A stretch of DNA of 50,861 nt, from positions 1 to 50,861 of the forward strand of contig JAAVTG010000234.1 of NCBI GenBank assembly GCA_011947345.1, read 5' to 3'. A model generated the notes under the pieces. That model ran no database searches. It was not told the origin of the DNA and saw only the letters and a list, made by a program, of their open reading frames with translations. The stretch's first letter is position 1. Each line of letters starts with the position of its first letter. This DNA is from Phytophthora quininea (taxonomy: Eukaryota; Oomycota; Peronosporomycetes; Peronosporales; Peronosporaceae). A program made the translations under genes and the position numbers. Below are positions 32,112-43,569 of this stretch, piece after piece.

Positions 32112-35100
32112 CTATGCGTGATCTCCTTTGCTGTCTGCCTCCATGCGTCGGGTTTCTTTGCAATTGTGCTTGAGAAGCATTTGCATTTCAGCGCGATGAT
32201 TGTCCGTTCGAGTGCGCAGATTGCTCATGACACCGCCTCCTGTCAAGAACACTCGCTCCTGGAATGTGTTGGATGGGGCCCTTCCCAACCAAACCCAGGC
32301 CAACGCCGCAATTGACGGGAACCAGGGGCTGCCGACCACGCGAAACCACTAAAGAATCTCCACGTGCTCGCAAACAGCTTCGACTCTACACCATTGCGTC
32401 AGATCAGCTGAAGTGCAGTGAAGTAGTCCTTAGACTTTGCCTCATCTGCTGCTTGAAGGACTGCAACGGAAACCCAGTCAACGCTGTACTGCTGCCACTC
32501 CTCTATAATCTTGTCTGCCTGGTCATGAAGTGAAGACGCTAAGTTGGCATCAGGAGCCGCCATTTCAATCGGAGCAACGTAAATTGACTTTCCGTCGTCA
32601 GCAATTAGAATGAGGTCAAGGTTTGGAGCCGCCAGAGATGTATTGTCATCAGTTGTGGTAGAACTTGTGTTGAGCGCGCAGAAGACCTCGCGATGCGAAA
32701 CAACGAGCAGCTTCATTTCAGCGGCGATGGTCTCCTTTATCTATTGATCTTCGTCAACGTCATCTTCACTGGCATCCTTTTCACCCTCATCAGCTTTGGG
32801 CCCGGCACTTGTGGGAAGTCAAATCAAACTGTCTATAGAGAACTTGATTCGGGGTCCAACAGTACGATCAAAACCTATTCTGCTACACCCACTGGATCCC
32901 ACTGGGTGTTGTCCAGGCGATAGGGTGCTGCAGAGAGTTTGTTACGGATGCTGAAGTCAGAAGTTAGCGTTCGTGTGAAGACTGAGCGCGCTTGCGTGCG
33001 TAACATCTCGGTTTGAGGCAGTAGTGGCAGTAGTAGCTAGAAGAGAGAGCAACAGGAGGCCCAAGAAAACCTAAAAAAGCAAAAGAGAAATAAACCCCAG
33101 TTTCCAACTAACCGACAAGTGCACAAGTGCAGTGCTTGGACGGGTGAGTCAAGATCAAAGCCGTTTCGGGCGTGTGGACAGCAATGCGGTGCTGAACTTG
33201 TCTCTTCATCCGTACCAGACAAGTGTGGGCAATCTCTGAGAAGTCATCGACACCGACCACAGTTCGAGAAAACGAATCGACTGTAGTTGTCATTGTTCTG
33301 GGTCTATCGAGATCACACACAAAAACTGCTTGGTGTGGAGACAATTCGCTGCAAACTTCAACAGTACGATCAGCTCCGACGAAACAAGATCGTTGTATTG
33401 TACTTCAATACGAGCAAGGTCACCGATAGACCCCACGATGGCTTCGATCTCTGTCATCAAACGCCAATCTGCAGGTGTAAGGCACTCAAACACCGATGCG
33501 TCATCGCCCTTTGAGACCTCCGGAAATATCCACTGAAAGCTGAGGAGTTCACGATCGATCTCCGGAGTAACTTCACCGTAAATGCCACGCGCGTGTCGCA
33601 GTCGAGTTTGGCGCTCATTTTCGGCAGAGCGTAGAAGTCTTGCACCTCTTCCAAATCCGTACAACGCTGCTAGGTGCTAAATAAATTGTTCAAGGCGCGC
33701 ACTTTCTTAATCAGCTCTCGACCTTCCTCAAAAGCACCTCCAACTGTGCAGTAGCGCTGCTCTCGATTGAGAGTGTTGACCTTGGGATCGTGCTCTTTCA
33801 CGGTTGTTTTATTCTCCCGCATTCCCATCGCGTATTGAAGTCTCAAATTTATGGTGTGCATAGTGCAATCAGTCGGAACAGAGTCTTCAAAAGCTTCGAC
33901 ACCTTTCGGGAGCTTAAGGTGGTATCCGAGACTGTGAATTGACTCATGGTGCTGATGTCAATCCCGTACATCTCCTTGATGTGGGTGCATATCATCTTGT
34001 GCACGTCTGTAGACACGTGTGATGGGAAACCAACCGTGAGAAGAAGCGCAATCTCGCGGTATTGTCACAACTCATCGATGAACGACGCCGATGTGCCCAG
34101 TACTCTGACCTTGCCATTCGCAGTTGCCCAGCCATCGTGATGGAGGTTTTGAAATGGCAATCCATAGGCTGCTTTAAACTCGCGCATCAGCAAAGCATGA
34201 GTCATCGTACAAAACTTGTCGAAGACAGCTTGCTACAATACCCGAAACGTCAAGACAGAAAGGATCGTAGCATCACGATCACCAGTCAATCGTTGAGTAA
34301 GAAGCTTGGACCATCATTAACCACGGTGTTGTATAGCAATCCAGCGTTGATCAACCAGTCTGTAATGAAAACGTCAATGTCGCACTCCGTTGAGGCCCAG
34401 AGTTTTTGCAATGTTCTGCCCCGCGTGGCTGCACGTGAGGGAGGCTTAGCTGCAGCGGCATTGCGCTTGCCTCCAAGTGCATCAGCGTGGCTCATGGCTT
34501 GACCGATGTGACGAGCAGTAGCCTTGCGTTTTAGCTTCGCTTCAGCTTTCCAACAGGGTGGTTGGTCATAGTGGATTCGGCTATGTGCGCACGAGTGTTG
34601 GAAGAGTTATTCCAGCGATGCAATGCGGTCTCCTAGGCGTCAGGGGCAGCGTAGGGACCAGTCATTTGTTGCTGAGCGTACAGCAGACAAACGTGCGTGG
34701 AAGGGTCACCGTCCCGAGTGTTTGCCTTGACATACGGCTCTGCCAAACGGTGCGCTACATCCCAAACGGAGTGATGAGCATTCTGCTGTCGACGATAACA
34801 AACCTCCAGTGCAATTTCAAAATCATCAACTCCAGACGAGACGGATGACGCTGTTGTTGGCGACGGAATTGACAGCATTGGTTCTGATGGCGAGGGCAAC
34901 GAAAGCGCGACCGGCGACGACGAACTGGGACTGGCTTCAGCCGTCAAATCCACCACGGAGTCTGGCTACGAACGAGGACTTGGTGTAATAGTCAATTGAG
35001 CAAGCGGAATCTCCGTGAGTTGTGTAATCGAAGCATGTTGAGATGAACCAAGTGACTCAACGTCGTTGCCAGTAGAGGCAAAAGATTGAGAAGTCATGGT

Positions 35101-35346
35101 CTTTCACTTGTACACACATGATGCACAGCAAAAGCGCTCTGACAGGGCGCCGGAGTCATACAGCTCATTGCTGCATATGTGGTGGACCCCTTGGCCACAG
35201 ACAACGCACGAGTCTATCTTCGTGAGCTCTTCACACGAGTAGTCAGGGTTTACACATTTCATGCGTTGCAGGAGAGCTGATAGATGTGAGGGAGGGCTTC
35301 CTGGTCTTCGGGGCTGCTGGAAAACCGCAGAATGAATACGAAGCAA
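32112..35346 (-). pseudogene. hAT-family transposase relic (hAT-2) with N-terminal Cys-rich finger
   Basis: From the 5' end on the minus strand: a Cys/His-rich finger (MKCVNPDYSC...CVVCGQGVHHIC...CCASC, about 35265-35110) ends at a TGA (35106-35104). The same frame continues at once into MTSQSFASTGNDVES (from 35097) and a Ser/Pro-rich region to about 34640, with an internal TAG near 34970. A degenerate BED-like finger (HVCLLYAQ...NNSSNTRAHIAEST) follows. Core motifs are MYGIDISTMSQFTVSDTTSS (about 33985-33925), FYALPKMSAKLDCDTRVAFTVKLLRRSI (about 33645-33565) and LTPADWRLMTEIEAI. The C-terminal dimerisation block lies at 32340-32112 with FPSIAALAWVWLGRAPSN and VFLTGGGVMSNLRTRT. At least five frame changes are needed. 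Terminal repeats were not identified. Confidence 0.8.
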
Positions 35347-35854
35347 AGCGTCACAGTGACCACATCCACACTCTTCCTGGTAGTGCTCCTGTGCGACGTA
35401 CTTCTCCGGTCCAGAAAAGAATTAACAGTTAGGTTTTTCTCAAGTGATGGGCACTTCTGATTGGTTAAAATCATGTGAGGATAGCGTAAATCCGAAAAAC
35501 CTCGTTTTATCGCGCTTTCAAAACCTCGTTTTAGAGCGTGCAAACGCCAAAAATGGTATCAGCGGATCATTTCAATACCATTCTCGAAAGTCCCGATAAA
35601 ATCGCTCTAATATTGACGACACTGCGAAAAAACCTTGTGGCTACCCAAAATCACCATAATTTAAGTAGGCGTGTTGACCTCAAAAATAGGAGGAATAGAG
35701 CGCGTAATAGTTTAAAAACCGCTTAGAGTGAGATAATTCTTATGGTTTTGCCTCGAATTCAACATTCGTTCTACAAAAAAATTACGTCCCAAAATGAGAA
35801 TTGCTAATTCTTTTCCGGACCGGAGAAGTACTGGCCCGGAACACTGCTCTGTTA

Positions 35855-36090
35855 GCATATGCACGCCTTGATCGAACACATCGGTTGTGCAAAAGCGCGC
35901 TTGAACAGTACGGTGCAACGAACATTGCTTCTTTGGAGCACGACTGGCATCCGCACGCCTTCGAAATACGCCCCTGTTGTGCCAAAAGCACGCTTGCACA
36001 GCGTTGCGTGACAAACACTGCCTCTTGTGAAGCCTCTGGAGCGCGCACGGCATCTGTGTGCTATCGAAAGATGGCTTAGTTGTGCCATAC
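35855..36090. repeat. 92-bp tandem repeat, about 2.6 copies
   Basis: Units start at 35855, 35947 and about 36039. Shared strings are GCA(T/C)-CGCACGCCTT, GTTGTGC(C)AAAAGC(G/A)CGCTTG and ACAAACACTGC/ACGAACATTGC. The third copy stops after about 50 bases. The array lies just upstream of the hAT-2 gene (about 500 bp from its 5' end), where subterminal repeats of a hAT element might be expected. Confidence 0.7.
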
Positions 36091-37261
36091 GAGCTTCGAA
36101 GTCTGTCAGGTTTACAATGTAACCAGATGCGTACCAATTAGTATTTCGCAATTACTTTGCTGGTAGCGGCTAGAATACTAGGGACTATAGTATTATTGCT
36201 TTGACGCTCGCGCCAAACTGCTGACTCCTGTAGTGGTTGATTAGTATTTCGCCATTAATATTTGTCGAATAGTAGTTTAAATCATATCTACTATCAATCC
36301 CTGATCGTGAGAGAAGTAAATTCCCAATGCGATAGTACTTTACCTTACTATCTGCGTAAATTAAAGCGCACGCAACAGTGCTTGCCTCAATTTTTTTGTT
36401 TTATTGCTAAATGCAAGCATGATGCTGTTGGTTTAGTTAGGAAGCTGTCACCACTGAAAATGTATGGACAACTCAATAATAGCTTTTAAAATATTTAACA
36501 ACGCGAACATGGCACTGCACCATACCATCTAACAGGAACGCGGCGCTAAAAACACGGCGTTCGCTAATAATTTTAGTGGTTTAACTACTTCTTTTGATCG
36601 CCACGCTTTGTTATGCTTTTAAAGAAGCGGCATGCATCTATCGTGGTTGCTTTATTTCCTGAGATTATTAAAGAATGTTTAACGTATTGACCCTACACTG
36701 GAGTGTTAACAATCAGAGAGAACATTTATAAAAGCAGAAGCTATAATTCGTACCTTGCCGTGGATATCATGAACGATAAAGCGAAACAGTTTGTATCCGT
36801 TTTAGTTTTGTACCAAACGTTGTATGTACCACCAATATATCAAAAACCGCCTTGTTTATCTGATTTAAAAGCAAATTGTTTCAAGGAGGGCATCATCTTC
36901 CACGACTGATGTTGCCACAGAGCCTTTTTTCACACATGGTTTTAAGCATCACTTTCGTTCTAATATTGTAAGGAAGAACTGCGTGTCTCTCTGTTTCATT
37001 GATGCTAACTTGTTATGGACATTTTGCTGAGAAGGGTTAAGTGTACTTAGCCGTGACATTACCTGGGTAGTTGAGTTAAATGCGGAAAAGAAGAAAGCAA
37101 GGCCGTGTTCGTCGATAATGCATACTATCATAAACGCATACTGAGCGATATAATACGAGTCTACCACAATACGTGTTTTAAGAAGACGTGTTCGTTCGGC
37201 CAAAGATTATTGAGTGCGAAAGGACGCGTTCTTCAGAGGGTGTGTGAGTCCTATTAACGCG
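36091..37261. other. AT-rich stretch without a recognised gene
   Basis: Short frames only. ATTAGTATTTCG-like strings occur at about 36137 and 36240, 100 bases apart, near repeated TAGTATT motifs; this could be the end of an AT-rich miniature element but no clean inverted repeats were found. Confidence 0.35.
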
Positions 37262-38361
37262 ATGTCGGACGAGATTAAAGACGACGCCGACGCAATGGCG
37301 ACTCTGCGTCTGCTTTACGGCGTGGCACAGTTGCGGCGGCTGCAATCAACCAAATCTACATGAACCAGCACCCCCACATCTTCCATAACAACTTTCGAGT
37401 TAACCGCCGAGTCTTCGACACCCTTCTCGACGTCTGCGAGGAGCATATCACTGAAGTCATTCGTAGTAATCGAGAGATGCTTGGAGTTACATTGGATTGA
37501 ATGGCAACTGGTTTGCCCGTGCGATCTCAAAGAGGAAATTTACGCTGGCGTGCTCAACCTGTCAGAAGTAACGTGTTCTTGGTATGAACGCCATCATCAG
37601 TGCTTTTCGGGATCTCATCCAGTTGCCAGAAACAGTATGACCAGAGTTTGCTTCAAGATTCCCGCATTTTAACCAAGCACGTTGTGCAATTGATGGTGGT
37701 CATTTTCAGTTTGTGGTCGCTGATGAGGACGCTGACCAATTTCGTTCGCGGAAAGGGACTACTTCAACGAATGTGCTGATTGCCAGTGACTGGAAGTCCC
37801 AAGTTGCTTTTGTCTACGCAGGAGTAGAGGGAAGTGCGCATGACGCTTCCGTTTTATCGTTCGGTGGCATCATGGGGAAGGTTCCGGTGAACTATTTTGA
37901 GCTGGCTGATGCTGGATATGCCTTGACAACCCAGGTTCTCACTTCCTACCGAGGTGTTCGATATCATCTGCAAGAGTGGGGATCCGATCGGAGTCGCCCA
38001 CAACCCCCAAAGAACTGTTAAACTTAAAGCACTCCTCTGCACGCAACATCGTGGACAACTTTAGCGGCGTTTTCGAGTTTTACGACAAGTCAACGAGTGC
38101 GAGTTATCGGCTGTGAAGGCTACAATTTTTGCATGTTGCTGCGTTCACAACTTTATTCGTCGCGTCGATTCTGGAGATATCGGAGAAGATTTTCTTGGTG
38201 AGGAAGAGTGTCATGAGGACGAAGACGTTATACCGTTCGATTTTGAGACTGGAACAACATGGCGCGACTACACCGTGCAGCAGATGCGGCTTGAATATCA
38301 ACGTTTTGAAGGCAACTCCAATCTGATTCACAATGACGTCGTCGAAGCGGTTTTCTTTTAG
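37262..38361 (+). pseudogene. PIF/Harbinger transposase relic
   Basis: The ATG at 37262 begins MSDEIKDDADAMATLRLLYG. After a frame change come PHIFHNNFRVNRRVFDTLLDVCEE (helical N-terminal region) and the DDE_Tnp_4 domain. CAIDGGHFQFVV holds the first Asp (about 37690). GSAHDASVLSFGGIMG and FELADAGYALTTQVLTSYRG hold the second (about 37905). NIVDNFSGVF (about 38047) is at the place of the usual NIVERxFGVFK, so the third acidic residue would be Asp instead of Glu. The frame ends in ATIFACCCVHNFIRR and an acidic tail, stop TAG at 38359-38361. Four or five indels break it. A Myb/SANT-like partner gene lies convergent at 38517-39014, as usual for this superfamily. Confidence 0.8.
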
Positions 38362-38516
38362 CTAATTTTTATCCAAGTGAAGGCGTTATCACCGTGATTT
38401 CAGTTGCACCACACCATTGCATTCACCTTCACTCAGAGTCGGAATAATTCGGCGCTGTGTTCTCGCCTCCTACCTCCGAATCAATCTGCCTCGAGCGCAT
38501 TCTGAAGAAGTCTTCA

Positions 38517-39014
38517 CTAACTATTGCACGCAGTAATAAAAGCTTCCATGGCGCAATCGTTCGTTGTCACAGCAGCTGCATCCGATGCCTTGGCCTTTGA
38601 TCTTCCGTCGCGAAGCCTCTTGACCTTGTTGGTGCGCTGGCTGTGACTAGGCGGTAGCTGCGGTGGGATCTCTCCTCTATCAGCAGGGCTTTCAGCACTA
38701 CCGGACGAATTCGATGGGGCGACTTGGCCAGCTTCGGTGGCATCAAACTCATCAAAAGACCCCACATCCTCTCCAGTTGCCACTGTATCTCCGGCAAGTA
38801 GGGTGCACACATCGACGTCCGCAAAGCCGACCTTATGAAGAGGCCTGGGTGTTTGCATCCGCAGCCTTGATGAGGTCATCCCACACGCTTGGATCGAGCA
38901 GCACTGTTTTTCCTGGCTCGATTCCAGCCCCATTAAGGCTGCTCGTAAAGCGGTACATCTTGTACTGCGCCATCTAGCGCTGATACTTTGACTGGCACTT
39001 CCCTGTCGGAACAA
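38517..39014 (-). pseudogene. Myb/SANT-like accessory protein of the Harbinger element
   Basis: Minus-strand sequence in two frames: GAGIEPGKTVLLDPSVWDDL and IKAADANTQ (about 38945-38850), then, after a single shift, KVGFADVDVCTLLAGDTVATGEDVGSFDEF (about 38840-38755) and a charged Lys/Arg-rich tail ending at 38517. This resembles the second half of Myb/SANT-like DNA-binding proteins encoded by PIF/Harbinger elements, which escort the transposase to the nucleus and to the element ends. It converges with the transposase relic, 155 bases away, so both probably belong to one element. The N-terminal helices are not recognisable upstream. Confidence 0.6.
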
Positions 39015-39548
39015 ATCCGCTGGTTAGTATCACAGATCCCCAATTCGGAGCTAGTTTACTAGCCGTGCATATCGAGGCTGAAATGGCTCGTCATGGAGTC
39101 CTCAATCTTCCACGTTTTTTTCTTTAAGCTTTTACTGGCAGCACCTCGTCCCCTGCTGACAAGACTTGTTCAAGCAAGTGCTTCTCCATATCGAGCGTCC
39201 AAACAAACCTCATGGCAAGGCGTTGAGATCTTTCTGGCACGGATTTTCGAGGGCCTGCGGTGACTCTTCAGGATAGTATGGATTCCTCAGAACGGCAAAA
39301 GCTATTCTGAGGAAAGGCGTATTATGTGTGGATAATACGTATTGTCTTTCGTTGTGTGCGTTTATCATAATACGATCATGTGGCTGATAATAGGTAATAT
39401 CTACTCAACGAACACGGCTCAAGTATTTATTTGACTGGTACTGTTGGCAAAACTCATTCAAACAAATGGTGCACATTCAATTATCATACTCATCTAACCA
39501 ACGGCATATAATCTTCTTTGTGGTAGTATTTGATGTCGATCTGTTTCT

Positions 39549-39944
39549 ATGGCCATGGTTCACCGGGTTCTTGCTGAATTGAATGCACGACGGATTGACC
39601 TAAAAACATTGCGGTTTAGAGTCGCGACACTAGCGGCCAATTATATGTGGCACAGAATTTGGTACACCCACTTGCAGTCTTCGATCACTAAACTTAGTGC
39701 GACACGTGTCCTCGGTCGTAGATACAATGATACGCTTGATTGCTTCAAGGATACCTACAACACTAGCCCACTAACAACTTGGAACATTCATCGCTTCCAA
39801 CAAAGTTACGTTTTTGACGATTTCGATGCTGAGAATGTTCTTTCAGTTGCCTCGGTCTATTATCTTGAAATGATTCTTGAGCTAACGCTTGACTTCACAA
39901 TTAAAGCTGCAGAGTTACCAGTCAGTAAAACCTCGTCTACGTAA
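39549..39944 (+). CDS. Unrecognised 131-residue open frame
   Basis: An uninterrupted frame begins MAMVHRVLAELNARRIDLKTL. It is mixed hydrophobic/charged, and the composition looks protein-like rather than low complexity. A second protein-like block follows in another frame at 39962-40144. No family is recognised and there is no evidence of expression; it may be part of a dead transposon. The flanks 39015-39548 and 39945-40199 hold nothing else that I can support. Confidence 0.25.
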   Translation: MAMVHRVLAELNARRIDLKTLRFRVATLAANYMWHRIWYTHLQSSITKLSATRVLGRRYNDTLDCFKDTYNTSPLTTWNIHRFQQSYVFDDFDAENVLSVASVYYLEMILELTLDFTIKAAELPVSKTSST

Positions 39945-40199
39945 ACGAGCAGCACAACGCTTTGATCATCGACAATCTTAGTGTAGAGATGCACGGGATG
40001 TGTGCAGAAACGCTAAATCCGATGCACCAAAGTTTAAGTGACTTAGGCTCTGCCGCACATTTTAACGATGTCATAAAAAGTTTCAAGCTTAGTATTCTCT
40101 TTACCCTCGTCTACGGTGGCGCTTGTTGGGTGACACGCTGGTAGAGTGGAATCTTCTTCGTCAACCTCAGCTAAATTTTCGTCAGAGTGATGGTTGTAA

Positions 40200-40990
40200 G
40201 CTCATCTGGAGTACTTGCTGTTTTATAAGCTAAGCAGCACCACAATGAGGACAGCAAACGATTTTATAAACTTCCGGACGAGCACGACTTTGCGTTTTTT
40301 GTGTGTTTTGGTGTTAGTTACACTAAATTGCACGCATCCAGTACGGCACCAATACAGGTTTTGTCATAGGTGACATTGCAAGATATGATAATCTTGCCTC
40401 TCTCGATATTATGTAGTTGGTACGCCATCGACGGTTCCTCGTAGCTTATGATAATACTTTCCCTAGCTTAAGATCTGACTTGTATTACTTTACCTTTGAG
40501 ATCAACACTATGTGTAACACGCTCAGCAGCCGAAAACTCGCATGTGATTTACGTATGGCTTGGATTTGTGCACGACATCAAATACAGTTTTTTAGCCAGT
40601 TTCGGAGAAGAAAATGATTATGAAAATTGCCGTTATCACAGCTTTCACCCCAAAACCTTCGTCCAAACCATCTTCTTGCAGCAAACGGTAACCACCAGCC
40701 ATGAGAGTTTAATGTGCTCGTTCAGCAGTACCATTCGTCTGGTGAGTGTAGTGAACCGTAAATGATGCCTTGATAACATGGTCGTCAAAATCACCTTGAG
40801 ACAGTTTGTAATAAATTTCTTTGCACCGTTGTGGCGCCCAAATTTTCTATTTGAAGTTTTTGTCGCAGGCACCGATCGTTTTCTGACTTGGCATGTAGGC
40901 AAAATTTTAATCGTACAGTCGCTAAATTCATCCGTAATTAACGGAAAATATTTTCTGCTACCTAGCAAGTCTTCTTCCATCATCCCACAA
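40200..40990 (-). pseudogene. Ty1/Copia integrase relic (Copia-1)
   Basis: Minus-strand fragments in shifting frames match the second half of a Copia integrase: KYFPLITDEFSDCT (about 40945-40905), a weak KFITNC block, then YTHQTNGTAERAH with LMAGGYRLLQEDGLDEGF (about 40745-40640), where NGTAERAH corresponds to the catalytic NG-AER motif. KPYVNHMRVFGC (about 40565-40530) and NIERGKIIISCNVTYD (about 40420-40370) follow, the usual link toward the RT. No RT, protease or LTR is visible, and stops are frequent. A short internal relic, likely old. Confidence 0.65.
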
Positions 40991-41178
40991 TGAGTAACAT
41001 AGCTTAATGTATGCGTCCTTGATTTATGCCTGATTGCTGTGCAACGGCTTACAAACCGTTTTCCCTTATTGATGGTGGTAAAGGTATTTACCTGAAAAGT
41101 GAAAATGAGTCATCAGCTATCGCGCTGCGTGGCGAGATGAGGCTCATATAAATTAGAATACTATATTCGGAAATAATA

Positions 41179-43087
41179 CCGTCGAATGACAAAATACTTG
41201 CATGACGGTGACAAAACTCATCCATTCCGCTATTGACAAAACTAATGCATAGGTGTTAGTGACACGATGCAGTGCAGTAGAAACGCAACATAACTGGTAC
41301 AGCCAGAGCAAGCCGCTGGCAGTTCGCAATTATCCCAGCTAAGATGCCACGAGGGAGTCCACCCACCCCGCCGACGTCGCTGCCACGGCTGTCGCCTGAT
41401 GTAGCTGTAGATCCTGCGTTGCAGCACGTGAACATCCAGTCTCATCACGCAATTGCACAAGAGGAGTCAGCTCGCCGTCGACTTCAGCAGTAAGAACGAT
41501 TCGCGGAGCAGCACGCCGGACAGAGGGCTAAACGTCAAGTCGAGGAGCTCACAATGGCGTATCAGAGCGCCCAGCTTGCCGCCGAGAAGACTAGAAAGAA
41601 AATGGAACGTCTAACGCAAAAGAAGGAGGAGCAACAGCGCCGGCTTGATCAGCTGCGTTTAGCCGTGGAAGGAGGGGAGCACGTGATGACTGCATCAGAA
41701 GAGCGACAGCTTAAAATCCATGCCGGTTACGGTCAGAAGAAACCACGTCTTACTCAGGGGAACCACGCAGTCATTATGGAGTATGTGGGTATTGAGTCGC
41801 AGAGCGAGATCGGAAAGCGCGTCGGGGAATCTCAGAGCACAGTGTCTCGACATCTGAAGCAATCATCAACCCAGGCACGCGATAAACTGGGACGTCGCGC
41901 CAAACTCACAAGCGAGATGCTATTTGCTGCTGCACGCTTTCAATTTCTCTTCAACACGACATCGCTTCAACGCACATGCGCATTTGTTGAGTTAACCTAC
42001 AAGGTTAAGGTGCACACACGAACAATTTCTCGGCATCTGAAGTGCACGGCTGGGTTCGGACTAGGGACTTTCGCCGTTTCCCCGTGATCGAAACTCCGAG
42101 CGCGCCATTGATGAGCGCTACCACTATGCTACTGATATGCCACAAAAGTATGGGCAAAATACGCTGTACGAAGCAATCTATTTTGATGAAATGAGGCTAT
42201 CGCGCTGTACGAAGCACGAGGCATGGTCAATTTGCGGGTGGATTCCAATCATTGCCGATGAGCCGTATAGTACCAACCCCGAGCACATCACACTACTTTA
42301 TGCTGCATCCCCTGCTTTTGGAACTCTTTACTACGAGATTGTTAAGGGAGCGTCACGGGAGAAATCTGCCTAGAGTTCATGAAGGAAATGATGGCTAAGT
42401 ACATGGCAAGAGGTTTAGCTAGCCGAAAGCGTGCGTTCATCATGGATAATTCATCAATCCACCATCGCGGTCCGGTAAAAGAGTACATTACAGGAAGCGT
42501 CGTTGCGGAGAAGATCGGACTTGAGTTCCTCCTGATGTACTCACCATTCTTAAATCCACTCGAAGAAATTTTCGGGCTGCTCAAGACGCGTTTGTGGCGA
42601 TCTCGTTCAGACACCTCATGTATTATTTTCACGTTAGGCACTTCCTAAAATTTGCTGAAGATCGCAAACCAGGGTTCACGCAGCAGCTATACGAAGCGAG
42701 CCACCGTGGTGATGAAGTGGGTCTGTGTCCGATGCTTCCCGAAACAATCGAGCTTCTGCTTGACAGCTATCTTCCTGAGTGCTACACCGAGTTTACACCA
42801 GAGAAACAGCGAAGCGTAGAGGAGTCATACGGCGTCAAACGACTGACAATGACTACGATCGATGAAATCGTAGCTAGAAATGACAGTAGCGGAGCTAGTA
42901 CAGACACCCCCAATGCTGGTGTTGTCACGAGCAACACCGCCAGTGAAGGGGAGTACCAATTCTGAATACCATATGGTGCTAATAGATGACAAATTCATCC
43001 ATCCGAAGGGATTTCAAAGTGGATGAGTTTTGTCTCGAGTATGCATTAGATTTGTCCCCATCATGCAAGTATTTTGTCATTCGACGG
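41179..43087 (+). mobile_element. Tc1/mariner-superfamily transposon with intact ends
   Basis: The element has terminal inverted repeats of about 37 bp: left CCGTCGAATGACAAAATACT... from 41179, right the reverse complement ending at 43087, with only two mismatches and the first 27 bases identical. It is flanked on both sides by the dinucleotide TA (41177-41178 and 43088-43089), the target duplication of this superfamily. Iterated GACAAA...ATsCAt motifs lie just inside both ends. Length is 1909 bp, with one disrupted transposase gene inside. Confidence 0.9.
41344..42965 (+). pseudogene. Tc1/mariner-type (IS630-like) transposase, disrupted
   Basis: The frame opens with ATG at 41344 (MPRGSPPTPPTSLPRL). 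It has an in-frame TAA at 41491-41493, in a CAG-rich spot, then continues through a coiled coil (about 41560-41680) and an HTH (EIGKRVGESQSTVSRHLKQ, about 41809-41865). The catalytic domain shows AIYFDEMR (first Asp, 42185-42187), FIMDNSSIHHRG (second Asp, 42445-42447) and SPFLNPLEEIFG (Glu, 42562-42564). There are 38 residues between the second Asp and the Glu with no frame break between. Frame breaks occur near 42075, 42345 and 42600. The C-terminal tail ends TASEGEYQF with TGA at 42963-42965. With well-kept terminal repeats, it looks like a recently mobile but now non-autonomous copy. Confidence 0.85.
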
Positions 43088-43089
43088 TA

Positions 43090-43569
43090 CAATGTAAATA
43101 CAATACAGTGTTATATTAATGCTAATACGAGTGACTTGGGGTTTTAAATTAGTATATATACCATTAATACCACGTAAGAAAATGTATTGCATCTAACACT
43201 TCGATAATACTTTCGCAGTTCCATTTGTAGAGGTAGGCTGCGTAGTCTCTTGACGCTAGTATGAACGAGTTTCACACTGTCCTGTAGTTCAACGGCTCTC
43301 GTTAAAGCACCTTTCAACACCTTTTTGAGCACCTTTGAGCACCCTCAACACCTTCAATACTTTCCTTGTCACCTAAATTACCAGGAAGCGTTAGTTTTCA
43401 AGTGAGCGGAGCACGATTTGCCGAATGGTTCACGCTTGAGTGAACTAGCGCTATGCAGAATAAGCCGCAACAGACAATGCCACCGTGGGTCGGTCATTTT
43501 ATTTTGGTAATCATGGCAGGAAGTTGCGCAACTTTCTAAAGCCGATCTTGGTCCACTCTAACGCAAGTG
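43090..43569. other. No gene seen; CACCTTT-rich patch
   Basis: Short frames only. At 43309-43355 the string CACCTTT/CACC is repeated irregularly. Nothing else is recognised. Confidence 0.4.
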
